Shown: one piece after another, positions 23,974 through 35,940 of the stretch
Layout: the number at the start of each line of letters is the position of its first letter
How positions within the stretch are numbered: position 1 is the stretch's first letter
Origin: Undaria pinnatifida
Lineage: Eukaryota > Sar > Phaeophyceae > Laminariales > Alariaceae
DNA length: 64,000 bases
Reading direction: 5' to 3'
Assembly: GCA_012845835.1 (NCBI GenBank)
Contig: JABAKD010000017.1
Coordinates: forward strand, 3,749,367-3,813,366
The notes under the pieces: model-generated
Seen by the model: only the letters and a program-made list of their open reading frames with translations
Told to the model about the DNA's origin: nothing
Database searches by the model: none
Made by a program: the position numbers and the translations under genes

Positions 23974-24220
23974 GACGCGTGTTGTACGACAGAGGTTCAC
24001 CGTTTTTTTTTTCTGAGGTTTCCTTCATTTGGGAGCTTAAGACTACCCCTCCCAATAGTGATTCGGATAAAAACAAGACTGCCGGCCAGATGAAGACTCC
24101 CATGGCCTAGGTAGACGGCGAGAGCCATGAAAAAATGGCATAATCCCAACGATTTGGGGTTAAGGAGCCCAGTCATTCAGAAATTCCGACGAAAAAATCT
24201 ACCTCTATCGTAGCACGCGT
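23974..24220. mobile_element. MITE family A copy inside the CCATGG array
   Basis: Ends are GACGCGTGTTGTACGACAGA and CTCTATCGTAGCACGCGTC, an inverted pair of about 20 bp. The interior is collinear with the copy at 43617-43872. Array units resume at once on both sides. Confidence 0.85.
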
Positions 24221-27200
24221 CCGTTCAAGACCCATGGGTGTCCACAAAAGCCCACAAGAGACCCATCAGAAACCACGAGAGACCCATGGATTTCCATGGA
24301 AGTGCGCCGGAGACCCGTGGAAGCTCACTGGAGAACCATCAGAGACCACGAAAACCCCACGAAATCCCATAGGAGACCCATAGAGTTCCATGGGAGACGC
24401 ATGTAAGTCCATGGGAGACTCGTGAAAATCGTTGGGAGCCCATGAAAGAACCATGGATATCCATGAGGACCTACGTGGAAGTCCATGGAAACCCGTAGAG
24501 ATCGACGTGGAAGTCCATGGAAGCCCGTGGAGACCCATCTGCGATCTATGGGACACTAGTGAGGGCCCCTTAGCGACCCATGAGAGACCACAGGAGACTC
24601 ATCGAATTCCAACGAAAGCCATGGAAGCCTATGGCAGACCCATGGGAGCCCATGGGTAGGAGACCGTTGGAGCGCATGGGAGACGCATAGAAGTCCTTTG
24701 AAGTCCTTTGAAAACCAATGGGGCTCCATGAACGCCCACGGGAGACCAACGGGAGACCAAAAGAGACCTGTGCAAGTCCATGAAGGCCCACGGGAGCGCA
24801 TGGAAGCCCACGGGAGACCCATGGAAGGCCGCGAGAGACTCATGGTAGCCCATGGGAAATCCTTGGAAGTCCATGGGAGATCCATGGGAAATCCATGGCA
24901 GATCCTTGGAAATCCATGGGGCACTCGTGAAAGTCAATGGGAGCCCGTGAGAGAACATTCAAACTAATGGGAACCCATGGACACCCATGTGGAAGTCCGT
25001 GGAAGCTCACGAGAAAAAGGTCTCCATGGGCTCCCATGGGGCCTCCGTGGGCCTCACGTAGTCTCCCATGGGGCTCCGTGGCCTTTTATAAGCGTACCAT
25101 AAGTCGCACATGGGTCTCCTATGGGCTCCCATCGACTTACATGGGTCTCCTGTGGGCTCCCACGGACTCCCATGGGCCTTCCGTGAGCCTCTAAGGATTC
25201 CCATCGATCTCTCATGGGCTTCCATGGGTCTCTAGTGGTCTCCCGTGGGCTTCTGTGGGCTTCCATTGGTTTCCCATGTGTCTCCCGTGGGCTTCCAGGG
25301 ATCTCTCGTGGGTTTTCGTGGTCTCTCGTGGTCCCTCATGGGGCTTCCATGGGTCTCCCGTGGGTGTCACCTGGGTCACCCGTGGATTTTCGTGGGCTTC
25401 CACGGATCCCCCATGGGCTTCCAGGAGTAAATGCGGTCTCCTATGGGTCTCGCGTAGGCTTCCAAGGACTTACGTTGGTGTACCAGGGGCCTCCCGTGGG
25501 CTTGCATGGACCTCTCATTGTTTTTTTGTAGTCGCGCGGTTTTCCATGGGGATTCCATGGGTCTCCCATGGGTCTTGCGTGGACTTTGATGGACTTGCCA
25601 TCGATCTCCCATGGGCTTGCATGGATATCTCGCGGTCCCGCATCCCGTTAGCGCCCATGGACTTCCATAGGTTTCCCGAGGGTCTCCCGTCAGCTTCCAT
25701 GGATCTCCCACGCGTTCCCATGGGCTTCTCGGGGTCTCCTATGGGGCTCCCACGAGTCTCCCATGGGTGTCCCATGGGTCACTTAAGGGTCTCTCAAGGG
25801 CCTTCCATGGGTTTCCATGGGTCGCTGGTGGGTCGCCCGTAAGTCTCTATGGGTCGTCCATGGGTGGGCTGTCAATAGGTCTCCCATGGTTGCCCATGGG
25901 TTGACAGGGATAGCCCGTGGGTGTCCGTTGGTCGGGCTTCCGTGGGTCTCCGACCATGGTTCGCCCATGGGTCTCCCACAGGTCTCCCGTGGATCTCCCA
26001 TGGGTCGCAGCTGGAAAATCCCATGGTCCCATGGGAGACCCATGGAATATGAAACGGCTACTAAAAACAAGAAACGATGTCAAGCAATGTAGATCGTTGC
26101 AACCCAAGGGAAACACGTAGGAGGCCCACAAGCGACCAATGGGGGATCCATGGGAGACCCGTGAGGGATCCATGGGACACCCATGGGAGAAGCACGGGAA
26201 CCACATTGTAGGATGGGATTCCCATATTTTAAGACCCATGGGGAACCCATGGGCGCGAACAAGAGCCCATAGGAGAGACATATGGGAGCTCATGGACATC
26301 TATGAGCCAGCAGTGAAACCCATGCACAAACCAAATTAGACCCAGTGCCAATGAAGTCTAGGCCACGGGTGACCCATGGGCTACCCATGGGACCTCGCTG
26401 TATGGACTTTTCAGATAATTAGGAAAGCAGCGGATCGCATATTATGGGTATTTGGGGATAAATACCTCAATGTCAATGTGAGCTACCCATGGACGACCAA
26501 TGGGCTATCACTTCCAACCCATGGGCATTCATGGACTATCACTATTAACCCATGGGCACCCATGGATATAATTTCCAACCCATTTCCAACCCATGAGCGT
26601 CTATGGACTATATTGCCCATGGGCGTCTCTGGGAAACCCTTGAACGTACCATGGGAGACCCATGGGAGACCCTTGGGCAATCCTAAACAGACCCATGGGC
26701 GACCCGTGGGTGGTCCATGGGCGGCCGACGGCGGACTCAGGGGAGCCCATTGGAGCCCATGACAGCCCGTGGGCGACCCATAGGCATCTATGGCCCATTA
26801 TTGCCAACCCATGATCATTCACGGGAGACCCCCATGGAAGGCCCATTGGCCAGCAGTACAACCCAAGGGATCCCATGGATGATCCACAGGGGACCCACGA
26901 GAGACCCATGGGCCACCCATGGTATACCCATGGCTGAATCTTGGATCACCCATGGATCTCACCCTGAATATCCATGTTTTGGTATTATTAGTGATGAGCC
27001 ATGGATGTACATGGATGGCCCATGGGCTGCCATTGGCTGTCATGGGCTCCCATGAGTCCCCAATAGACTAGCAGTGTTAGCGCACGGGTGGTACTGCTAG
27101 CCCATTGGTCTCCCATGAAAACCCATTGATTGGAAGCGATACTCATGGAGGTGACAGCCCACGGCAACCCATGGGAGACCCATGGAAGACTCATGAGAGA

Positions 27201-28711
27201 CCCATGGGCTCCCGTTTTGACTCTTGTGGGCCATCCATGGGCTGCCATGGGGCTCCCATGGGGCTTCCATGAGTCGCCCGTGGATCTTCCGTGGATCACA
27301 CATGGGTAGTCCATGGATCGCGCACGGATTGTCAATGGTTTTTGACGAGTTGTTTGTCGGTTGCCCGTGGGTTTCGATCAGTTTCTTGTGCGTCGCCATT
27401 GACCTCCCATGGGCCTCCCATAGATCTCACATGAGTCGTCCATTGGTCACCCAGGGGTCCCATGGGTCTCTCGTGGGTTGCTCGTGAGTCGTACATGGGT
27501 TTGCAGTGATGCCTGTAGAAGCCCATGGGTCCCCATAGGTCGCCCATGGATCTCCGGTTTGCCCACTTGCCTCCCATCTATAACCATATAGGTTGGCATT
27601 GACAACCATGGGTAAGCCGTGGGTTGGCAGCGACAACCCATGGGTGACCCATGGGTCAACCGTGGGTTCCATCGGGCTCCCACGGATCACCAATGGCTTT
27701 CACTTCCAACCCATGGATCGCCCATGGGTCGCCCACGAACCTTCCGAAGGTTGCCCGTGGGTCGCCCATGGGCGCTCCGAGGATTAGTCATGGTTCGCCC
27801 ATCGATTACCCGCGGTTTGTTCTGCTGGACCGTGTGTCTTCCATGAATCTCCCATGGGTCGCTCACGTGATGGCGGTGATAGCCCACGGGTTGGACGCGA
27901 TAGCCCATGGGTGCCCATGCGTCACCCACAAACTTCCATGGACCTTCCTAGGTTCTCCCATGCTTCGCCCATGGGCTCCCGTGGATCTAGCATGAGTCGC
28001 TCTTGGGTCTCCCGTGGGTTGCCCAAGGGTCTCCCATGAATCCCCATGACTTGGATGCTCACTGGTTGGAAGCTATCGCCTATGGATGCCGATGGGTCAC
28101 CCACGAGCTCCCATGGGTCTCCCATGGCTCACCTATAAGGCTCTCATAGATCTCCCGTCGGTCTCCCGTAGGTCGTCCATGGGTCGCCCATGGGTCACCC
28201 TTGGACACCCATGGGTTGGTAGTGGCAGCCCATGACTGCCCATGGGTTGGCAGTGATAGCCCATTAAGATCCATGGGCCACTAATGGTTTCGTATGTGTC
28301 GCTCTAGGTTACCCATAGCCCACCATGGGTCGCCCGTGGACCATCCGTGCGAGTACCTCGACAGCGGTAGTATAATTGCGACCACTATACATACCATAAC
28401 CAGGGCTGTGTCTTATCTGGTCATCTCTAAGTGCGCCCATCATCACCGCGTACACATCAGCACTCATGGGCTGACACACACGCCGCACCCCAATCGATGA
28501 TTGCACGTATTGTCGGCATACTCGTTCGAATGCGGCCGGGTGATAATGATTTAAAAGAGGCAGAAGCTCTTGATTGCATTTGGTTATCTGTCCTTGCCTG
28601 ATTTCGTTGGCTTTTTTTATCGCGCTATGCCGACGTTCGTATACGTAACCACCAACTTTCCTGCTTCGGAAACAGCTCCGTTCCCTTCGCTCAAATGATT
28701 TACCAGCTCGT

Positions 28712-28743
28712 AAAGCACAGAAGCGGAGCCGCTTCTGTGCTTT
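28712..28743. other. Perfect 15-bp inverted repeat with 2-base loop
   Basis: AAAGCACAGAAGCGG at 28712-28726 is followed after two bases by its exact complement at 28729-28743, and then by a short T-run. It could form a strong hairpin in RNA or a cruciform in DNA. A pol III or Rho-like terminator role is not supported by anything nearby. Confidence 0.7.
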
Positions 28744-28974
28744 TAACCTAAACACATCAACGATATACAATTTTTGTTAAACATGCGTGTCAAGGCTATG
28801 TCTGTTGGTGATAATAGCTGTAGAGGTGGCACTGAGTGTCTGTGAAGAATTATTGTGAAGAAAAAACACACTGCTTAGACATAATCTTGGGGAAAAAATG
28901 ACAGCCAAGAAGAAAACAAGGGCAGTGGGAGGAGAATACTTCTAGCTTGCTGTTTCGCTTGTCCACGTGACGAA

Positions 28975-29240
28975 ATGGGGCAGGAGCGGGAGCGGGAGCG
29001 AGAACGAGGGCGGGAACGGAAGCTGGAGCAAGAGCGGGAGCAGGAGCGCAAGCAGAACCGGGAGCGGAAGCGGGAGCGGAAGCGGAAGCGGGAGCGGGAG
29101 CGGGAGCGGGAGCGGGAGCGGGAGCGGGAGCCTGATCCGGAGCGGGAGCGGGAGCGAAAGCGAGAGCGGGAGCGGGACCAAGAGCGGGGTCGGGAACTAT
29201 AGCGGGAGCGAGAACGAGAACGAGAGTGGGAGTGGGAGCG
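28975..29240. repeat. 6-bp repeat array, GGGAGC unit
   Basis: Degenerate GGGAGC/GGAAGC/AGGAGC units fill about 265 bp. On one strand this gives Arg-Glu and on the other Ser-Arg-like or Pro-Leu repeats. These mimic SR proteins but come from the hexamer alone. Confidence 0.85.
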
Positions 29241-31758
29241 GGCGGCGTGTGCGTTCTTGGTGTTGGGTGCCTTGTCGGTGTTGCTGGTATTGGTGGGCGT
29301 GTGGGGGGTGTGCGCCTTTTCTTCATTTTTTCTATCGCTCCAAGTGGCGAATAGGCTCAACATCCATTCGCAGAACACGCCCGCCGGCCAAGTAGGAAAT
29401 GCCCCCGGGTCACTTTCTCACGCTGGCAAAATCGCAACGCCCCGGAGGGCGTTTACCCGCATTACCACGGTAATCCTGTGGATACCAGCATGCATTTTTT
29501 GTGCCCTGCTTATTCTACTATTATTAACCAGAGCGGCGGCCGGCGATCGGGCGACAAAGTAGACGACGGCGCGCGATCGGCGAAAACGATCCAGAAGGTG
29601 TGGAAAAATCAAAATACCCGAACGAACAGGCAATCGACAACCGATGGTCGCGAGCGAGAGCGGGCGATCGGCCGGCGCGCGGTCGGCCGATCGAGCGAGC
29701 TTGCGGGAATAACGGTCGGATGACTCCCGCGACGCCACACGCCAAGTCATTGACGATCTACTGTACAGCATCATCATTATCATCGTCACCAGCAGCGACA
29801 ACACTAACCATTCCGTTTTATAAGTATGTACAGGTGTCTGCGAATAGAGTCGAGGCCGGGGGGCCCAGCTCAAAGTAGACCGGTGGCTTACTGCAGTTTA
29901 GGATTAACTTACCGCCCTCGACCGCGACCAGCCCCTTGCACCTACGTGATGTGCTGCTGAACGTATGGATTCAAACCGGGTTTCTGGGGCCGGCAACAGC
30001 ATACAGTTATGGCCAATTCTAAGCGATAGCGTGCTTTTCTTGGTCTCTCCCATGCCGCTGAGACTCGTCCTACGATGGAAGAAATAAAATCAAGTTTTAT
30101 TCTCAGTAGCAAGCAAAAACATACGAACATTTGCAAGTAATCTTCATCGTCCCGATTACGGACTGTTCCCTAGGTACAGCCTCCTAAAACCACATTTCGG
30201 AGGTATCGTGACGTGCGGCCCCCGCCACACCAGAGGACGTTTGAGGCTTGGCGCAGGTTATTGGGCGGGGACACAGAGTGTCCCCTCCAGGTCTGCCAAT
30301 TAAGAAGGTCCTCGGAGAGCACTCACTTTCTTCGCCTTAGGAGAGACGTCGCTTTACTAGATTCCACCAGAGCCCCGGATGGCTTCTGAGAACGGAGGCA
30401 CGCGCCTTTGTTCTATGACTATCCCGAATAGAAAGCACCAACCTTACCATACGAAAAAACCGGCCAAACTATCTCAATTCAGATGATTACGGCCTTTCGA
30501 GGCCGTATCTTGACATACCCCTGCTTGTCGTCGCATTGTCGGAGCTAATGCCCCGCCGAATCTTGCTAATTTTTCGTGAGTCATGCCTGCTCGGCGTGAA
30601 CTGAAACTAGAACGAAAAAAAAAAGGAAAACTCGAAGAAAAAAAGAGCGGCTCAAACAAAAAAGCAAAAAAAAAAAAAAAAAAAGCGCGTTCGAAAATAG
30701 GGTTTCCAACAGTGTGTGCGTTATAATAAAGGCCTTCGGTTCATTGTTTTCGCCATGCAGTGCATCGTTTTTTGGGTGGCCGAGGTGCACGAAAGGGTAA
30801 CTACTAATATGTCCTGACGGACACTCAAATCTTCGTGCGCACAGTACAGAAGGGCTGCTAAGAAAAACGAAACAGTGTACGAAGCCCCGACGACAATCTT
30901 AGGACCTATGATCTCTGGCCGGACCATCACTTTGTTCCTGGGTGTAAAGTGCCTGAATATTCCGGTTGAACGGTCATATCGCATGCACAAGGAGGCTACC
31001 AATTCTTGCAATACACCTGGTGCATAAACCACTCGGGTTGCAAAATTGCAAAGTTACTCCGATTGCAAAAAAAAAAAAAAAAACACGCACACACACACGG
31101 ATTGATCTGGCGAGATGCGTAATGCCACATTCGATAAATACATAGCTGTATCAGGTAATATCGTGCGCCAACCATCAACAGCATCGATCCGGCCATGCAA
31201 GTCGCAACATAAAGTGTGCAAACGGTGCCATACGTATGATAAACTCCACCGCTCCCAAGCAGCTCGGAAACAACCCCCGGTCGGATACAAACCGGCAGCT
31301 CGGGCGTTAGATAGCACAGTCCCCGTGTCCACCATCAATCTTCTGTGGCTTAACATTACCGTCTACAGACCCCCAGCCCCCCACCCCCTGCCACAAAAGT
31401 TGTCCTTCTACAGCAGCTTTCCACCTGGTCGGGTCTAAAATGTCTGTTACATGTCATGGTTCGAATACTACCATGCATGCGTACGTATAACTAGGAAACC
31501 CGAGGATAACCCGGTGTGTCATCGGACGTCACGCACACAGCCCGCCCCACCCGCTCCGCCCCGCACAAATATCTAAACACAGCACTACCACAACAATCAA
31601 AACCGGTGTTACTCAACGAAGTATGGGGTTAGACATGCAGCAGCCGGCAGCAGCGGCCGCCGCGCGCCCGTCTTTAACATACGAAGGCCCATCCAGTCGC
31701 CGCAAAACAGAACAAACGCAGTCACAGTCGTAGGCAGTCACGGTATGGATTACTGCAG

Positions 31759-32045
31759 TAGGAGCAGCAGCGGCAGCGGCGGCAGCGGCAGCACCAGCAA
31801 GGGCGGCGGCGGCAGCACCAGCAGCACCCGCAGCACCAGCGGGGGCGGCGGCAGCACCAGCACCAGCACCAGCACCAGCACCAGCACCAGCACCAGCACC
31901 AGCACCAGAACCAGCACCAGCACCAGAACCAGCACCAGAACCAGCACCAGCACCAGAACCAGCACCAAAACCAGCACCAGCACCAGTAGCACCAGCACCA
32001 CCAGCAGCAGCAGCAGCACCAGCAGCACCAGCATCACCAGCGCGC
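31759..32045. repeat. CACCAG/CAGCAC hexamer array
   Basis: Starts as CAGCGG triplets, becomes a nearly regular CACCAG array at about 31855-31985, and ends in CAG triplets. Its frames encode Ser-Thr, Gly-Ala or Val-Leu runs with no other content. Confidence 0.85.
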
Positions 32046-33060
32046 AGTGGCAGCAGAGGCAACAGCGACGGTAGCTTAGCACCGGCAGCGGCAGCAACAG
32101 CGATGCACATAAAGTAGGGAGGGAGATGCCATTGCATTCCGCGATGACAGCCCAAAACTGGATCGCAGCGCGCATATCATAAACCGGGAATAACTATTGA
32201 TAGTAGAAGTCCAACACTTAGTTGAGTTATCTCAGTGAAAAAACGACAGAGGCGGTGAACACCCTGAATGCATCCAAAAACAGACAGAAAACAATGCCTG
32301 CATACGCCCATATGCCGGCCAACTCATCGTTCACAGCTCCCAGTAATCTCACGTTTACTTCTAACAATCCCAACCGGAGGTTAACATGCCAAGTGCATTT
32401 GTGACAACCGCTGGCGTTCCCCCCTCCCCCCCACCCACCCACCCCCGATGATGCCTGCATATGCCTGCCCATTTTTCACGGCTCCCAATATCTTCACGCT
32501 TTCCTCTAACAAGTCCACCCCAACAAGTTAAATTATGATGGCAAGTGCAGTAATATTAGTGTAAACCGTTGGCGTGCTCCCCCTACCCCCCCCCCCCCCC
32601 GTCCTCGGTCCCCGTCCTCGCCCTCACTCGCCCCCAGCCCCGACTCCGGGAACTCCGCCCGTTTCCCGTGCGACCCGCCAAAGACGAGGCAACAACACCC
32701 CTCAATGCCTCCGACCTCGTCGAACCAATCAAGTGCGACACCGGCTTCAAACGGGACAACAAAACAGGTATGCCGTCGTCTTGTTGCCGTAACGTCTTGA
32801 GGGGTATCCCTGCAGACAACAAACGTTTACCGCAACCTCTCCTCCTCCCCCCCCCCCCCCCCCCCCCCCGCCCCCCATCTACCCTATCCTCCACTCTTCC
32901 CCTATCCTTCACTCTTTCTCCTCCCCGTCACTCCCCCCCCCCCCGACCCCGCCCAAACGCCTCAGAAGACAACAAAACTCCAGCTGTATCATCCATCAGC
33001 GTATCCCATCGAAACGGTTAAAAAAACATCGCCTCAAAAAACAACAGAACTCCAGCTCTA

Positions 33061-33265
33061 TCACCGATTCGCGTTTCCAACAGAAACCCCAGACGAGGTA
33101 GCGGCAGCAGCCGGGGGCGGCTTCGGTCCATCCCCTCCCCTACCACCACCTATACCCCCGTTGACACCACCGGCAAACGAAGCGTCGGCGCTGAAAACCC
33201 CCTCGTCCCTCTGGCGTTGCTCCTCCTCCCGCACCTTTTGCTTCTCCGCTGCTCGCTTCACGAAC
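33061..33265 (-). CDS. Possible terminal exon, coiled-coil then Gly/Ala/Pro-rich
   Basis: Read on the minus strand, an AACCAAG acceptor at 33266 is followed by an open frame of about 67 codons ending in TGA at 33061-33063. It starts with a charged, coiled-coil-like stretch (FVKRAAEKQKVREEEQRQRD) and continues into Gly-rich and Ala/Pro-rich sequence. The last 50-60 bases are partly repeated downstream at about 32955-33015, the same exon-edge duplication habit seen in GCLC. No upstream exon could be joined. The family is unknown, and it may be noncoding. Confidence 0.3.
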
Positions 33266-33989
33266 CTTGGTTGATTGGGGGCGGGGTGTTGGTTTGGTTT
33301 TGGAGGAATGTGTAATTAGACCGACGTGTTTGGATTGATCGGAGTGCGTTGCATGCGATACGAAGAAACGTCTTGGTCGGCGTGCTTGGATTCATGAGGT
33401 GTCATTCATGTGATTCGGCAAGCATTTACACCGATGTACTTGGAATGAAAAGGTAGGGTACTTTGGTGTGATGTTGGGAGGATGTTAGATCGGTGTGCTT
33501 GGACTGACAGTGAGTTTTGGGTGTGCGTTTGGGAAAATCATATTTAACCCTCTAGAGCCCCACAACGCTGGTTTCAAATATTTCCCCCAAAAGGTTTCCA
33601 AATGCAAAGGCGTTAACGCCTTCACTACTGGAACCCTGTCGGGGGACAAATTTACTTCAAGTTAGTAAAAGGAGGGATATGGGGGCTCTAAAGGGACTAA
33701 GATCGGTGTGCTTAGCAAACACTTTTCATGTATGTCATTGTGCGGGCCGGCCCAAACACGAACCCTGCCTGAGCGGGCACAAAAACACAAAGGTCCAGAA
33801 ACTACGACTTAAGCAGGGAACATTCCAAAAAGGACCAATATTTCGAGAAGTCATCTATACACAACACTTGTGTGTGGAGAAAAATCGTGGTCTGCAGGTC
33901 GCAAAACATGGTCCACAGATCGGGACAATGTTCAAAATCGAAAGCGGCGCTGCAGCCGCGTTTTTTGCCCGTTTCCGGCCCGTTTTGGG

Positions 33990-34222
33990 ATCCGGGTTGA
34001 GGTCAGAGTTAAGGTTACGGTTACGGGTTAGGGTTACGGGTTAGGTTTACGGGTTAGGGTTACGGGTTAGGGTTACGGGTTAGGGTTACGGGCTAGGGTT
34101 ACGGGTTACGGGTCACGGGTTAGGGTTGCGGGTTAGGGTTACGGGTTGCGGGTTAGGGTTACGGGTTGCGGGTTAGGGTTACGGGTTACGGGTTACGGGT
34201 TTCGGGTTAGGGTTGGTGTTGG
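33990..34222. repeat. Interstitial telomere-like array
   Basis: About 230 bp of alternating GGGTTA and GGGTTACG units, e.g. GGGTTAGGGTTACGGGTTAG. Degenerate units and unique DNA on both sides show it is internal. Confidence 0.85.
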
Positions 34223-35438
34223 GTAGCTAGTGTTGGGTCTACGTCCGTTTCTTGATTGATCCCATCATTGGAGGCGTTGCCTAGCCAGAGCGAGAAAGAA
34301 AAAAAAACAGGGATATTGTATGATATAAATATATAATACAGTGGTTGTAGAGTAAATCGAGAGTGTAAAACGCCTCCCAGGTTCCATAGGAATAATGCCC
34401 GCGATGTGTTTGGAAACCTTTTTTATATCACTATAAAAGTATGATCACTACGAATTTTCTGGGAAAATTCTTGATGGAAATGTCCGGTAACATTCTTGCA
34501 TAACACAGCAAAAGAAAACAATGCGCCTTGTTCGTAGATCGGGATGTGCAAACAAAACACTGGGGACAGAGGGCGTTCGTTTGGTGTGGGCAACCCTCGA
34601 GATGCAATGGCGTAGTACTACCGTGTGCGCACGCACGTACCGTGTGCGCACGCACGTGCGCACGCCCTCACAGAACTTCACCCGTGCTGCTGTCCGGCAA
34701 CCTTTCACACGTGGTTGTCATCTGCCGCTAGGACGCCGGAATGTGCGTTCCTGCGCATTACTGCTGTAACGGGAAACGCGAGACACATACATACATACAT
34801 GATGATGAGTAAAATAATGGCGGGCGTGTGGCGACACACACAACCAAGGACGAGAGCACGGATGTATGGCGACAAACGCGAAGAAGACACACCAGTAGTA
34901 GCAGTAGTAGCCCACCACAGCACGGCCAAGAGAGAGGGCCCTCCCGGCCTGGCTGTGGTGGCACAGCCGCATCTACGTCGTGTCCGTGCCCGACAGGGCT
35001 GGGTGGTGGTGGATGTGGAGCGTTTGGAGGGGGAAGTGATATCGTTGTGTGGGGCGGGTAGGGTGTGTGTGGCAATGAAAACTGGCTTGCTGCTTGCAGG
35101 ATTAAGGATCAACTTCAACCAAAGAGCCCCCCTCGCAGGATTTGTAACCCCCTGTGTTACGGTTTGGGATCGTTCGGGTTCAACTCCACGCCAACCAAGT
35201 CTTACCTGGTGGGGATCTTCGGCACAAATACTCGCTCCACAAAATTGGTGGAAGGCTGATGTCATTCGGCGAAGGAGTTGTTGGGTCGCTGTGCCCGGGA
35301 ATACTCTATAGTAGGTAATTGTGTAATGGGACAAAGTCACAGTTTGAGCGCGGCGAGCGATCTCACAGAGGAGTTGTTAACGGATTAGAGGAATTGTGCA
35401 CACTAACGGGACACAACAAGTTTAAACATGCCGGTTTT

Positions 35439-35681
35439 CGGTTGGTTGGTCACTTGGTTGGTTGGTTGGTTGGTTGGTCGGTTGGTTGGTTGATCGGTTG
35501 GTTGGTCGGTCGGTCGGTCGGTCGGTCGGTTGGTTGGTTGGTTGGTTGGTTGGTCGGTTGGTTGGTTGGTTGGTTAGTGTGTTGGTTGGTGTGTTGGTTG
35601 GTGTGTTGGTTCGTTGGTTCGTTGGTCGGATGGTGGGTGGGTTTGTTGTTGGGTGGGTGAGTTACTTCGTTGGTTGACTGG
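35439..35681. repeat. GGTT/GGTC tetranucleotide array
   Basis: Degenerate GGTT, GGTC and GTGTTGGTT units over about 240 bp. It lies about 260 bp past the stop codon of GCLC (35941). It might be in or near the 3' UTR, but no poly(A) signal was confirmed. Confidence 0.85.
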
Positions 35682-35940
35682 TCGAGACATACCCAGCATG
35701 GTCCACAATCTCGAAAAAAAAAAAAACTGCACACAATACTTGGTACCAGATACCAGGTACTGGAACCTGGTAATCACTTACTAGAGCCTGGTATTTATTA
35801 GATCCTCACCCCAACACGTACTACTAATAGCTTCCAGACACCGGCTGGGGGTACGAGATAGATCCAGGGGGGGCTAATGTTGTAAGTACCGTAGGTCTCC
35901 AGAGTTCATGAACTTGATACGTACTGAAGAATGCCCACAC

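Larger units (their letters stand above)
22815..28345. repeat. 5.5 kb degenerate 12-bp array (CCATGG core) with orientation flips
   Basis: The unit is about 12 bp with a CCATGG core and a directional flank: GGAGACCCATGG in one sense, CCATGGGTCTCC in the other. The first sense fills about 22815-25020 and 26030-27215; the reverse sense fills about 25021-26029 and 27216-28345. A near-exact sub-block with a period of about 20 lies at 23225-23300. Spacers at about 23010-23100 and 26385-26480 both begin with CCCATGGGACCTCGCT, suggesting a higher-order unit. Two MITE-A copies interrupt the first block. Because 12 is a multiple of 3, long open frames rich in Met-Gly-Pro-Trp-His appear on both strands. 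They lack any domain and are best read as by-products. Confidence 0.85.
28744..35438. other. Intergenic region with simple-sequence arrays
   Basis: Between the CCATGG array and GCLC I find no recognisable gene except one weak exon (33061-33265). Contents include the hexamer arrays, a CGATCGG-rich patch near 29535-29700, A-runs at 30610-30690 and 31067-31083, C-runs at 32586-32600 and 32851-32870, and telomere-like repeats. Longer open frames at 34625-35340 exist on both strands at once and show no family signature. Confidence 0.5.

Noticed and set aside
22813-28125. Many frames of 60-207 codons rich in Met, Gly, Pro, Trp and His
   Set aside because: The 12-bp unit is divisible by three, so every frame stays open. 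They occur on both strands and lack splice or domain evidence.
28850-29395. Apparent SR-protein or Arg-Glu repeat protein
   Set aside because: The dipeptide repeats exist on both strands and arise only from the GGGAGC hexamer array.
30721-31032. Minus-strand frame of 103 codons with one hydrophobic segment
   Set aside because: It has no ATG at its start, no recognised family and no splice partner, so chance is likely.
31613-32175. Ser-Thr, Gly-Ala and Val-Leu repeat frames of up to 180 codons
   Set aside because: All come from the CACCAG hexamer array; no flanking coding sequence.
33990-34222. Chromosome end
   Set aside because: Telomere-like units are degenerate and flanked by unique DNA, with an intact gene beyond.
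34625-35340. Overlapping frames of 228 and 211 codons on opposite strands
   Set aside because: Both strands are open over the same bases, neither shows a domain, and part is low-complexity.
35319-35734. Val-Gly-Trp-Leu and Pro-Thr-Asn-Gln repeat frames
   Set aside because: By-products of the GGTT/GGTC tetranucleotide array.
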